A stretch of DNA of 13,664 bases from an uncultured Eubacteriales bacterium (GTDB taxonomy: Bacteria; Bacillota; Clostridia; Oscillospirales; Oscillospiraceae): NCBI GenBank assembly GCA_949744025.1, contig CATJWA010000331.1, positions 1 through 13,664 on the forward strand, read 5' to 3'. Below the pieces are notes generated by a model. That model was not told the DNA's origin and did no database searches. It was given only the letters and a program-made list of their open reading frames with translations. The stretch's first letter is position 1; every line of letters begins with the position of its first letter. The translations under genes were made by a program, and so were the position numbers. Shown here piece by piece: positions 6,279 through 12,449 of this stretch.

Positions 6279-6950
6279 TCAGGCCCATTCACGGCTGGAC
6301 GGCTTACTGCCGCCGGTCTCTGTTTTTTCGTAGGTCACCACCACGCGGCGGTTCGGCTCACTGCCGGTCGAGGCGGTTGACACACCCTCGTAATTCTGCA
6401 GCGCGGTGTGTATCACATGGCGTTCATACGAGTTCATGGGTTCCAGAGCCATGCTTCGGCGGTATTTGACCGCCTTGGCCGCCATCTTCTCCGCCAGGCG
6501 CACAAGCGACTCCTCGCGCTTGCTGCGGTAGTTCTCCGCGTCCACGCTGATGTGCAGGCGCTTTTCGCTTCCGCGGTTGACGCTGTAGTTGACAAGATGC
6601 TGTATCGCGTCCAGCGTCTCGCCGCGGCGGCCTATCACCGCACCCATGCCCTTGCCGCTGAGGTTGACGTTTATCCCGCCGTCCTCGCGCTCGGTAATCT
6701 CCATCTCGGCCTCTACGCCCATACGTTCGAGCAGTCCGCCGAGGAAGTCCTCAACCTTCTCCCTCTGTCCGTCGCGCACCTCATAGCTTACGCGCACAAG
6801 CGCAGGGGAGGCTCCAAGACCCAAAAAGCCGGATTTAGCACGTTCAATGATCTCCACAGAGACCTCGTCGCGCGTCACCCCGAGCTGCTGCAGCGCGGAG
6901 GCAATGGCTTCGTCCTCGGTCTTGCCGCTTACTTCTATTGATTTTGTCAT
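6279..6950 (-). CDS. jag: Jag/KhpB RNA-binding protein
   Basis: A 223-residue RNA-binding protein also called KhpB or EloR, which in other Firmicutes pairs with KhpA and affects cell elongation and RNA fate. The domains appear in the family order: Jag-N at about 1-50 with KSGFLGLG at 39-46; a type II KH domain at about 75-150 with the GRRG loop at 107-110; and an R3H domain with Arg177 and His181 in ERHVIH. A short polar tail follows. The ATG at 6950 has AGAGGAT upstream and starts 16 bases after the yidC stop, the usual yidC-jag coupling. The mnmE gene commonly found next is absent; acpP follows. Confidence 0.94.
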   Translation of the reverse strand: MTKSIEVSGKTEDEAIASALQQLGVTRDEVSVEIIERAKSGFLGLGASPALVRVSYEVRDGQREKVEDFLGGLLERMGVEAEMEITEREDGGINVNLSGKGMGAVIGRRGETLDAIQHLVNYSVNRGSEKRLHISVDAENYRSKREESLVRLAEKMAAKAVKYRRSMALEPMNSYERHVIHTALQNYEGVSTASTGSEPNRRVVVTYEKTETGGSKPSSREWA

Positions 6951-6966
6951 AGTGAATTAATCCTCT

Positions 6967-8403
6967 TTACTGATCTTGTTCGTCGTCTTCGTCCTCGTCA
7001 GGCTCGTCAAAAGCCTCGTCCTCATCCGTGTCGAGGTCGCTGTCCTCGTTCGCGGCGTCAGACTCGTATGCACCAGCGCCCTCGTCCGCGGCGGTTTCCG
7101 CGTCCTCAGCCGCGGCAGACTCAGCCACGGGCACATCGTCCACTTCAAGCTCGTCAATAGACTCGCCGAACTCGGACTCCGCTGCCGCGGCGGCGGTTGC
7201 CTCGGCGGCTGCCTCCGGATTGGTGTAACGGTCGGGCACATAGGCTCTGCCCCGTGCATAGCGGCGGTTTCCAACCTGTGAGGCGGGCTTCTCCTCCTCG
7301 GTGATACCCAGCTTTTTACGCCGTTCCTCCTTCTCCTGACGCACAGCGGCGGCGCGCAGCTCATCCAGCTCCGCCTTCTGCTTGGCCTGGAGCTTTTTCT
7401 TGCTGGTGTTGGCGTTACGGGTAGTCGCGCCCTCGGCCTTGAGGCGCTCAGTCTCCTGGCGCTTGCGCTCATACTCCGCCTCGCGCAGCTTGTCGCGTTC
7501 AAGACGCTCCGCGTCCTCGGCGTCCATTATCTTCTTGTAATGGCGGTTGAGAATAAGCTCCTGAATAACGGCCAGCAGGCTGTTTGCAATCCAGTACACG
7601 CCCAGCGCGGCCGGCATGATAAAGCCGATGTACACCGACACCAGAGGCATCATCAGATTCATTATCTTCATCTGCTGAGCCGCGGCCTGAGCCTGCGCTC
7701 CGCCGGCGCTCGGGTTGGCGGCCTGGCTAACCTTCATGCTCAGCCAACTCATGACGCCCGAGATAACGGGTATCAGGAACAGGCCCAGCGCGGGCAGCCA
7801 GCTCGCGGTACTCGACCAGTCGCACTTGACGAAGAAATTCCACTGCGGCATGTCGCCGATGTTCAGGCCGAGGAAGTTGTAGTTTATCTGCACAAGCTTC
7901 TCGGACAGGCCGGCAAAGCTGTCCCAGTGTGCGGAAATCCACTGTGACTGGGCAAGCTGGATATATGCGTCATTCATCGTAGAGGCAAAGCCTGTTTCGG
8001 CAAGCTTGGCCGCTATCGCGCCGCCCTCGGCCAAAAGCTCGGCGGGAACGCCCATCATGGTGGTAAGCGGGTATCGGATAGCCTGGTACAGTGCCAGCAG
8101 TATCGGGAAGGGAATCAGGGACCACAGGCAGCCCGACATGGGGCTGACGCCCTCCTCCTTATAAAGCTTGGCGACCTCCTCCTGATACTTGCGCTGGTTG
8201 CCCTCGTGGCGCTTTTCCAGCTCCTTCATTTTGCCTGACAGCCGGTTCATGCGCATCATGCTCTTTTTGCTCTTCATCTGGAAGGGCAAAAGAATGAGCT
8301 TGACCACACAGGCAAACAGGATGATGGACACGCCGTAGTTGCCCACAATGCCGTAAATCCACAGCAGCAGTATGCCAAAGGGTTTCGCTATTGCGTTTAA
8401 CAT
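6967..8403 (-). CDS. yidC: YidC/OxaA membrane protein insertase with long charged tail
   Basis: Inserts and folds membrane proteins with or without SecYEG. The 60-kDa inner-membrane core is recognisable: a membrane segment at about 11-35, a charged cytoplasmic hairpin at 42-85, EEGVSPMSGCLWSLIPFPILLALYQAI at 83-109, and further membrane segments near 203-222 and 247-285. Lys35 in VVKLILLPF sits where Bacillus SpoIIIJ has the groove arginine. There is no lipobox, so the N-terminus is not a lipoprotein signal. At 478 residues it is well above the 250-290 typical of Firmicutes. The extra length is an extracytoplasmic loop near 114-200, a basic helical stretch at about 289-390, and an acidic low-complexity tail (14 of the last 20 residues are Asp/Glu). 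AGGAGAAG precedes the ATG. Confidence 0.95.
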   Translation of the reverse strand: MLNAIAKPFGILLLWIYGIVGNYGVSIILFACVVKLILLPFQMKSKKSMMRMNRLSGKMKELEKRHEGNQRKYQEEVAKLYKEEGVSPMSGCLWSLIPFPILLALYQAIRYPLTTMMGVPAELLAEGGAIAAKLAETGFASTMNDAYIQLAQSQWISAHWDSFAGLSEKLVQINYNFLGLNIGDMPQWNFFVKCDWSSTASWLPALGLFLIPVISGVMSWLSMKVSQAANPSAGGAQAQAAAQQMKIMNLMMPLVSVYIGFIMPAALGVYWIANSLLAVIQELILNRHYKKIMDAEDAERLERDKLREAEYERKRQETERLKAEGATTRNANTSKKKLQAKQKAELDELRAAAVRQEKEERRKKLGITEEEKPASQVGNRRYARGRAYVPDRYTNPEAAAEATAAAAAESEFGESIDELEVDDVPVAESAAAEDAETAADEGAGAYESDAANEDSDLDTDEDEAFDEPDEDEDDEQDQ

Positions 8404-8472
8404 ATTCTTCTCCTGTTGTCTCCGGCGCCTTTGTCGGGTGCGCGGCCTTTACAGGACCGCTCACCGCACTTT

Positions 8473-8691
8473 CTATGGCACCGGGTCGTAAAAATCGTGC
8501 CCGCCCCTGTGAAAGGGGTGGCACCTGGACAGGCGCTTGACTGTCAGCCAGGCGCCCTTTGCGGCTCCGTATTTCTCCAGAGCCTCAAGCGCGTATTGGG
8601 AGCAGGTCGGCACAAAGCGGCACTGCGGCCGCGTCAGCGGTGAGATACGCCGGCGGTAAAACCTTACAAGGGCGATAAGCAGCCTTTTCAT
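8473..8691 (-). CDS. yidD: Membrane protein insertion efficiency factor YidD
   Basis: A 72-residue member of the YidD family, a membrane-peripheral helper of YidC-dependent insertion. It has the family core CRFVPTCSQYALEAL near 24-38 and the ending RLSRCHPFHRGGHDFYDPVP, with Cys24, Cys30 and Cys57 conserved. The amphipathic N-terminus KRLLIALVRFYRRRISPL suits membrane association. The ATG at 8691 overlaps the rnpA stop as ATGA, with GGAGGG upstream inside rnpA, so translation is probably coupled. A longer upstream start in the same frame lies within rnpA and is not needed. yidC starts 69 bases downstream. Confidence 0.95.
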   Translation of the reverse strand: MKRLLIALVRFYRRRISPLTRPQCRFVPTCSQYALEALEKYGAAKGAWLTVKRLSRCHPFHRGGHDFYDPVP

Positions 8692-9041
8692 GCTTTTTCG
8701 CCCTCCGCTTTCAGCAGAGAGAGCTTTTCGCACGCGCGCATGAAGCTCTGCTCAAGCTGGGCGTAGCTGGCCGCGGCGGCGCGCGTTCGCGCCACTATGA
8801 CAAGCTGCGTCCCGCGCTGAAGCTCATGCTCGTGCAGGCGGTAAATCTCCCTTATCCGGCGGCGGACGCGGTTTCTGACCACGGCCTTGCCCACCTTTGT
8901 GCTTACGGTTATTCCCAGACGGCTTGTGCCTTTTCCCGTTTTCCGTGCGTAAAGCACGAGGTACGGCGCGGCGGCGCTTGTTCCCTTTGTGTAGAGGCGG
9001 CGAAATTCATAGTTCTTTTTCATTGTAACGGTGAATTTCAT
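8688..9041 (-). CDS. rnpA: Ribonuclease P protein component
   Basis: The basic protein subunit that helps the RNase P RNA remove 5' leaders from pre-tRNA. The 117-residue protein has the signature RNRVRRRIREIYR at 56-68, the preceding SRLGITVSTKVGKAV, and a usual length. The ATG at 9041 is chosen because GGGGGAT lies about eight bases upstream; a TTG at 9059 overlaps that site and an ATG at 9023 has none. It is normally immediately downstream of rpmH, but here about 300 bases of hairpin-rich repeat sequence separate them. It overlaps yidD by four bases. Expression is likely from the rpmH promoter; no separate promoter was recognised in the gap. Confidence 0.95.
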   Translation of the reverse strand: MKFTVTMKKNYEFRRLYTKGTSAAAPYLVLYARKTGKGTSRLGITVSTKVGKAVVRNRVRRRIREIYRLHEHELQRGTQLVIVARTRAAAASYAQLEQSFMRACEKLSLLKAEGEKA

Positions 9042-9142
9042 TGCCTTATCCCCCTTCAATCGAGCGATTTGCGCATAAACGGCTCAAGGGCGACCCCAAG
9101 CCGCCCGAAAAACCGAATGCTATAAACAGCCTGTTGAAAAGG

Positions 9143-9333
9143 CCTCGCAGAGTTCGCGTCCGCAGGCGCGAATAAGATTTAATCGTTTTACCGACGACAT
9201 GTGCGTCGGAAAAACACTTTGCGCGCAGCGTGCGTCGAATTGGCCGTCTCTGACGGCCAACCGAGGCGCGAAGCGAAGTGAGGCCTTCTCGAAAAAGTGG
9301 CTCTGCCGCTTTTTCGACACGCCGCCGTACCGG
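9143..9333. repeat. Multi-hairpin interspersed element, copy B
   Basis: Fills most of the 298-base gap between rpmH and rnpA. Stems in order: TTCGCG/CGCGAA (9153-9172); CCGACG/CGTCGG with flanking GTTTT/AAAAC (9185-9215, loop ACATGTG); TTGGCCGTC/GACGGCCAA (9240-9260); and a 13-bp stem with TCT loop (9289-9317). It aligns on the same strand with copy A at 1727-1895, sharing GCCTCGCAGAGTT, the CGACATG..GCGTCGG block and a closing CGTACCGG. The outer pair of the second stem is G-C here and A-T in copy A. Relative to rpmH-rnpA transcription it lies in the antisense orientation. Confidence 0.75.
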
Positions 9334-9339
9334 ACCAAA

Positions 9340-9477
9340 TTAATGGGTGAGACGGGCTCTGCCCTTCGCTCTGCGGCGGGCGAGGACCTTGCGGCCGTTG
9401 GAGGTCGCCATTCTCTTGCGGAAACCGTGCTCTTTCTTGCGCTGGCGCTTTTTGGGCTGGTAAGTTCCGATCTGCAT
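9340..9477 (-). CDS. rpmH: 50S ribosomal protein L34
   Basis: A 45-residue, very basic ribosomal protein of the large subunit. The sequence reads TYQPKKRQRKKEHGFRKRM, then ATSNGRKVLARRRAKGRARL, which is the near-universal L34 pattern; the family is usually 44 residues. The ATG at 9477 follows AAAGGAG with good spacing and the stop is TAA at 9340-9342. It is the first gene of the rpmH-rnpA-yidD-yidC-jag block and is driven by a consensus promoter about 100 bases upstream. In most bacteria dnaA lies across from it; here galU does. Confidence 0.97.
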   Translation of the reverse strand: MQIGTYQPKKRQRKKEHGFRKRMATSNGRKVLARRRAKGRARLTH

Positions 9478-9574
9478 TTTCGTTTCTCCTTTCGATTTTA
9501 TACTCAACGGCGGGAAGCCGAAGGCCCCGCTGTAGTTGGCGTATAAGCGCGGTCCGTGAAACCACGTGAAGTAA

Positions 9575-9604
9575 ATTATACCTTAAAAGTAAAGTCTATG
9601 TCAA
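9575..9604 (-). promoter_or_regulatory. Consensus promoter of the rpmH block
   Basis: On the minus strand TTGACA (9599-9604), an 18-base spacer and TATAAT (9575-9580); both boxes are perfect. Initiation near 9568 gives a leader of about 90 bases. The leader contains a stem at about 9508-9529 (GCGGG/CCCGC with inner GCC/GGC) before the rpmH ribosome-binding site. Strength fits a ribosomal protein gene. Confidence 0.9.
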
Positions 9605-9611
9605 CTACGAA

Positions 9612-9643
9612 TTGTGGGGGCCGAGCGTTTTCGGCCCCCACAA
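9612..9643 (-). terminator. Probable galU terminator hairpin
   Basis: A perfect 13-bp GC-rich stem (9612-9624 with 9631-9643) lies 12 bases after the galU stop and just before the rpmH promoter. On the minus strand only TT follows, so it is a strong hairpin with a poor U run; it may terminate partially. Confidence 0.65.
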
Positions 9644-9655
9644 AATAGGGTAAAC

Positions 9656-10537
9656 TCACTTGCCCCACAGCTCCCTGGCCTTCGCGATTATAAATTCGCG
9701 CGTCCAGTCGCCCATGTCGGGGTCCTTAAGGGCAAAGTCTATGAAGGTGGAAATGTAATCCCTGGGGTTGCCTGTATCGTATCTTCTCCCCTCGAATTCC
9801 ACCGCCACCATACGCTCCCTGCGGCACAGCACGCGCATGGCGTCCGTGAGCTGTATCTCATCGTTCCTGCCCGGCGGCGTATTCTCAAGTATCTCGAATA
9901 TCTCCGGCGTGAGCACATACCGGCCCAATATCGCGTGGTTGGACAGCTTCTCCTCCGGCGTGGGCTTCTCATTCATGTCGTGTATCTCATACACACGCTC
10001 CTCCAGCGGGCTCATCGCCAGAGAGGAATATTTCCCTATGCTCTCGTCGCTGACCTCGCGGCAGGCCACGCTGGCGCAGCCGTACCTCTCCGTGGCGTCA
10101 ATGAGCTGGCGCAGCACCGGCTTACCCTCGTTGTACATGATATCGTCGCCCAGCAGCACGGCGAAGGGCTCGTCGCCTATGTGCTCCCTCGCGCAGTACA
10201 CCGCGTCGCCCAATCCGCGCTGCTGCTTTTGCACCACAAAGCTGAATTTCGCCAGGTGCGCGGCGTGTTCTATGGCCTCGGCCTCGCGCTTCGCTCCTTT
10301 TTTCATAAGGCGCTCATACAGCTCGGGGTCAGGAAGAAAGTGGTTGTCCATCGCCTTTTTTTCCTTGCTGGTGATAAGCACTATTTCCTCAATTCCCGAG
10401 GCCACCGCCTCCTCGACTATGAACTGCAAGACCGGCTTGTTTACCAGCGGCAGCATTTCCTTCGGCACTGTTTTCGTCGCCGGCAGCATCCTCGTGCCAA
10501 GCCCCGCCGCCGGAATTACCGCTTTTCGTATTCTCAT
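9656..10537 (-). CDS. galU: UTP-glucose-1-phosphate uridylyltransferase
   Basis: Makes UDP-glucose from glucose-1-phosphate and UTP for polysaccharide, glycolipid and teichoic acid synthesis; cytosolic. The 293-residue length is normal. The nucleotide-binding signature AAGLGTRMLPATKTVPKEMLP is at 10-30, KPVLQFIVEEAVASGI follows, then GLGDAVYCAREHIGDEPFAVLLGDD and a C-terminal GRRYDTGNPRDYI. The ATG at 10537 is chosen because it starts the family sequence MRIRKAVIPAAG and has GGAGG ten bases upstream; an ATG at 10597 would add residues encoded within a strong hairpin. It lies downstream of queT with 56 bases between, so it may be cotranscribed, and a hairpin follows its stop. galU is not usual at this position beside rpmH. 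Confidence 0.95.
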   Translation of the reverse strand: MRIRKAVIPAAGLGTRMLPATKTVPKEMLPLVNKPVLQFIVEEAVASGIEEIVLITSKEKKAMDNHFLPDPELYERLMKKGAKREAEAIEHAAHLAKFSFVVQKQQRGLGDAVYCAREHIGDEPFAVLLGDDIMYNEGKPVLRQLIDATERYGCASVACREVSDESIGKYSSLAMSPLEERVYEIHDMNEKPTPEEKLSNHAILGRYVLTPEIFEILENTPPGRNDEIQLTDAMRVLCRRERMVAVEFEGRRYDTGNPRDYISTFIDFALKDPDMGDWTREFIIAKARELWGK

Positions 10538-10556
10538 GTCCCTTTTGCCTCCGTTT

Positions 10557-10589
10557 GCACGGACAGGCGGCAAGGCCGCCTGTCCGTGC
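10557..10589. other. 15-bp perfect hairpin between queT and galU
   Basis: GCACGGACAGGCGGC (10557-10571) pairs perfectly with 10575-10589 across a three-base loop. On the minus strand AAACGGAGG follows, with no T run, so it is not a classic terminator. It sits just before the galU ribosome-binding site and may set the relative amounts of queT and galU mRNA. Confidence 0.65.
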
Positions 10590-10593
10590 CGCT

Positions 10594-11130
10594 TCATTCT
10601 TTTAGTCTGTCAATTATATTTTGAAAAAATCTCTGCCGCGGCAAAATACGGGTCAGCGGCAGGCCAATCGCAAACAGCACGATAAGCTCACCCAGCCCGA
10701 CCCACAGCGCCGTCACGCCGAAGCCTGCCAGCCCCGCGGCGGACAAAGGCTCCGATATTGACGAGAAGGTAATAACCCCGCCGACTATCACAGCGTTGAA
10801 CAGCACCGGCATCAGGCAGGCCGAAACACACTGCACCCAGCCTCGGCCCGTTTTGCCTATCGCGGCGGTACACAGCGCGGCCAGCAGCGTGGCCAGTGAG
10901 CCGAAAACAATATCCAGTATCCCTATCGGACTCAGCAGGTTGGCAATCAGGCACCCGACAAATACCCCCCAAGCTGTACTCGGCACCAAAAAGGGCAGAA
11001 TACACAGCGCCTCGGACAGCCTAAGCTGAACCTCCCCGTAGCTTATCGGGGCCAGAAGCATAGTCAGCGCGGCGTAAACCGCCGCAACTACGGCTGACAG
11101 CGCCAGCCTTCTTACGGACATCGTTTTCAT
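10594..11130 (-). CDS. queT: Queuosine precursor transporter QueT
   Basis: Substrate-binding membrane subunit (S component) of an energy-coupling factor transporter that imports queuosine precursors such as preQ1. The 178-residue protein is hydrophobic with about five or six membrane segments and shows the family stretch YGEVQLRLSEALCILPF at 31-47, followed by WGVFVGCLIANLLSP and ILDIVFGSLATLLAAL. It has no ATPase; it would need the shared EcfAA'T module encoded elsewhere. The ATG at 11130 follows GGAGG by eight bases; an ATG at 11145 overlaps that site. The candidate riboswitch just upstream pairs with this GGAGG. queH, also in queuosine metabolism, lies nearby on the other strand. Confidence 0.92.
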   Translation of the reverse strand: MKTMSVRRLALSAVVAAVYAALTMLLAPISYGEVQLRLSEALCILPFLVPSTAWGVFVGCLIANLLSPIGILDIVFGSLATLLAALCTAAIGKTGRGWVQCVSACLMPVLFNAVIVGGVITFSSISEPLSAAGLAGFGVTALWVGLGELIVLFAIGLPLTRILPRQRFFQNIIDRLKE

Positions 11131-11138
11131 ATTAAATT

Positions 11139-11196
11139 CCTCCATTTTCTACTTGCGCGCGTTTTCCCGCGCGCCGGCAGGGTGTGGAAACCTGCC
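11139..11196 (-). promoter_or_regulatory. Candidate preQ1 riboswitch controlling queT translation
   Basis: On the minus strand GGCAGG (11191-11196) pairs with CCTGCC (11176-11181). The loop UUUCCA (11185-11190) can pair over six bases, two of them G-U, with UGGAGG (11139-11144), which is the queT Shine-Dalgarno site. A 7-bp stem GCGCGCG/CGCGCGC (11155-11174) lies between, followed by an A-rich joint. This H-type pseudoknot with an embedded hairpin is the architecture of translational preQ1 riboswitches, and queT is a known target. The class is unresolved: the ACACCC end of the loop resembles class I, the embedded hairpin class II or III. Confidence 0.65.
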
Positions 11197-11226
11197 TCAG
11201 TGTGATTTATTCAAACGCTGAGCGGA

Positions 11227-11712
11227 TTAAATTTTTGACGGTACGGAATCGTCTTTTAAGATCCATTCATCGACGTTTGTGATTGTGAAATCGTCCTCGC
11301 CTGTTCTCGCCACGACCTTTACAATGCCCGCATTTATTATCTGCCGCCGGCACATGGAGCACGAGGTCGTGTCGGACAGCAGCCCGCCGGTTTTCGCGTC
11401 GCGGCCGACGAGATAGAGCGTGGCTCCTATCATGTCGCGCCTTGATGCGGAGATTATGGCGTTTGCCTCGGCGTGGACGCTGCGGCACAGCTCATACCGC
11501 TCGCCGGAGGGAATCTGCATGGCCTCGCGTGTGCAGTAGCCGAGGTCCGAGCAGTTCTTTCGCCCGCGCGGCGCGCCGTTGTAGCCGGTGGAAATTATCT
11601 CGTCGCTGCGCACGATAATCGCGCCGTATTTCCTGCGCATACAGGTCGAGCGCTCAAGTACCGCGTCGGCTATGTCGAGATAGTAGTTTTCCTTGCTCAT
11701 GCGAGTATCCAT
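11227..11712 (-). CDS. Deoxycytidylate (dCMP) deaminase
   Basis: Zinc enzyme converting dCMP to dUMP, a precursor for thymidylate; ComEB-like, cytosolic. The 161-residue protein has the cytidine-deaminase fold marks: YGAIIVRSDEIISTGYNGAPRG at 29-50, zinc ligand His80 and catalytic Glu82 in SVHAEANAII, and zinc ligands Cys118 and Cys121 in TSCSMCRRQIINAGI. The usual PCxxC has Ser in place of Pro here, which is common in this subfamily. The ATG at 11712 follows GGAGGG; an ATG at 11739 lacks such a site. It lies upstream of queT on the same strand and downstream of a probable promoter. A link to queuosine metabolism is not implied by the sequence. Confidence 0.9.
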   Translation of the reverse strand: MDTRMSKENYYLDIADAVLERSTCMRRKYGAIIVRSDEIISTGYNGAPRGRKNCSDLGYCTREAMQIPSGERYELCRSVHAEANAIISASRRDMIGATLYLVGRDAKTGGLLSDTTSCSMCRRQIINAGIVKVVARTGEDDFTITNVDEWILKDDSVPSKI

Positions 11713-11760
11713 TGACGTCCCTCCATTTCTTTTTTTCATAAAATTTGGCTTTGTGCCTTT

Positions 11761-11789
11761 ATAGTAATAAAATATTTCCGCAAAGTCAA
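11761..11789 (-). promoter_or_regulatory. Probable promoter of the dCMP deaminase gene
   Basis: On the minus strand TTGACT (11784-11789, five of six), a 17-base spacer and TACTAT (11761-11766, four of six), about 50 bases before the start codon. It may serve the deaminase, queT and galU together, since no other promoter was recognised before them. Confidence 0.5.
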
Positions 11790-11818
11790 CAAAAAATATA
11801 GCTTTAACCTGTGAAACG

Positions 11819-11827
11819 TGTTAAAAT
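11819..11827 (+). promoter_or_regulatory. Possible extended -10 promoter of queH
   Basis: TG, one base, then TAAAAT (11822-11827, five of six) forms an extended -10 element about 30 bases before the queH ATG. No -35 box stands out, which is acceptable for extended -10 promoters. The surrounding gap is strongly AT-rich. Confidence 0.4.
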
Positions 11828-11855
11828 TAAGAAAAAGTTCAAAAAGAGGCAAGGC

Positions 11856-12449
11856 ATGAAAACAAACTACCAGCTTGAAACCGACGCGCTGCTCGCCTCG
11901 CTGGAGGGAACGCATCCGACGCTTTTGCTGCACAGCTGCTGCGGTCCGTGCAGCAGCTACGTGCTGGAATACCTCACGCGGTATTTCAGCGTCACAGTGC
12001 TGTTTTACGGGCCGAATATCCAGCCCCGCGCCGAGTACGGCAAGCGCCTGGACCACCAGAAGAAGGTCCTCGCGCACTTCGGCGCGGGATACATGCAGTG
12101 CGGATACGACGGCGCGGATTTTGACGAGGCCGTGCGCGGGCTTGAATCCGAGCCCGAGGGCGGCGCAAGGTGCACTGCCTGCTTCGCCCTGCGCATCGGC
12201 GAGACGGCACGGCTGGCCGCGGAGCACGGCTTTGAGTATTACTGCACCACCCTGAGCGTCTCGCCGCACAAGGACGCGCAGCGGATAAACGCCATAGGCC
12301 GCGCCATGGGTGAAAAATACGGCGTGAAATGGCTGCCCTCCGATTTCAAAAAACGCGGCGGTTATCAGCGCAGCATCGAATTGTCGCGGGAATTGGATTT
12401 ATACCGTCAGGATTACTGCGGCTGCCTGTACAGCAAGTCGAAGCCTTAA
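11856..12449 (+). CDS. queH: Epoxyqueuosine reductase QueH
   Basis: Carries out the last step of queuosine tRNA modification, reducing epoxyqueuosine to queuosine without cobalamin; it replaces QueG in many Firmicutes. The 197-residue protein has the family cysteines: Cys28, Cys29 and Cys32 in LLLHSCCGPCSSYV, Cys106 and Cys109 in EGGARCTACFALR, and Cys188/Cys190 in YRQDYCGCLYS, which would bind an iron-sulfur cluster and metal pair. TTLSVSPHKD and SDFKKRGGYQRSIELSRELDLYRQ are also typical. The ATG at 11856 follows AAGAGGC; a GTG at 11811 would add a Lys-rich extension not seen in the family. It is divergent from the deaminase-queT-galU genes and its stop overlaps that of the EamA transporter. 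Confidence 0.95.
   Translation: MKTNYQLETDALLASLEGTHPTLLLHSCCGPCSSYVLEYLTRYFSVTVLFYGPNIQPRAEYGKRLDHQKKVLAHFGAGYMQCGYDGADFDEAVRGLESEPEGGARCTACFALRIGETARLAAEHGFEYYCTTLSVSPHKDAQRINAIGRAMGEKYGVKWLPSDFKKRGGYQRSIELSRELDLYRQDYCGCLYSKSKP

Noticed and set aside
9478..9655. Possible replication origin next to rpmH
   Set aside because: No TTATCCACA-type DnaA boxes or dnaA gene are visible; the gap is explained by a terminator hairpin, a promoter and a leader.
9614..10685. Two long plus-strand open frames opposite galU
   Set aside because: galU is unmistakable on the minus strand; these frames have no start signals or recognisable motifs.
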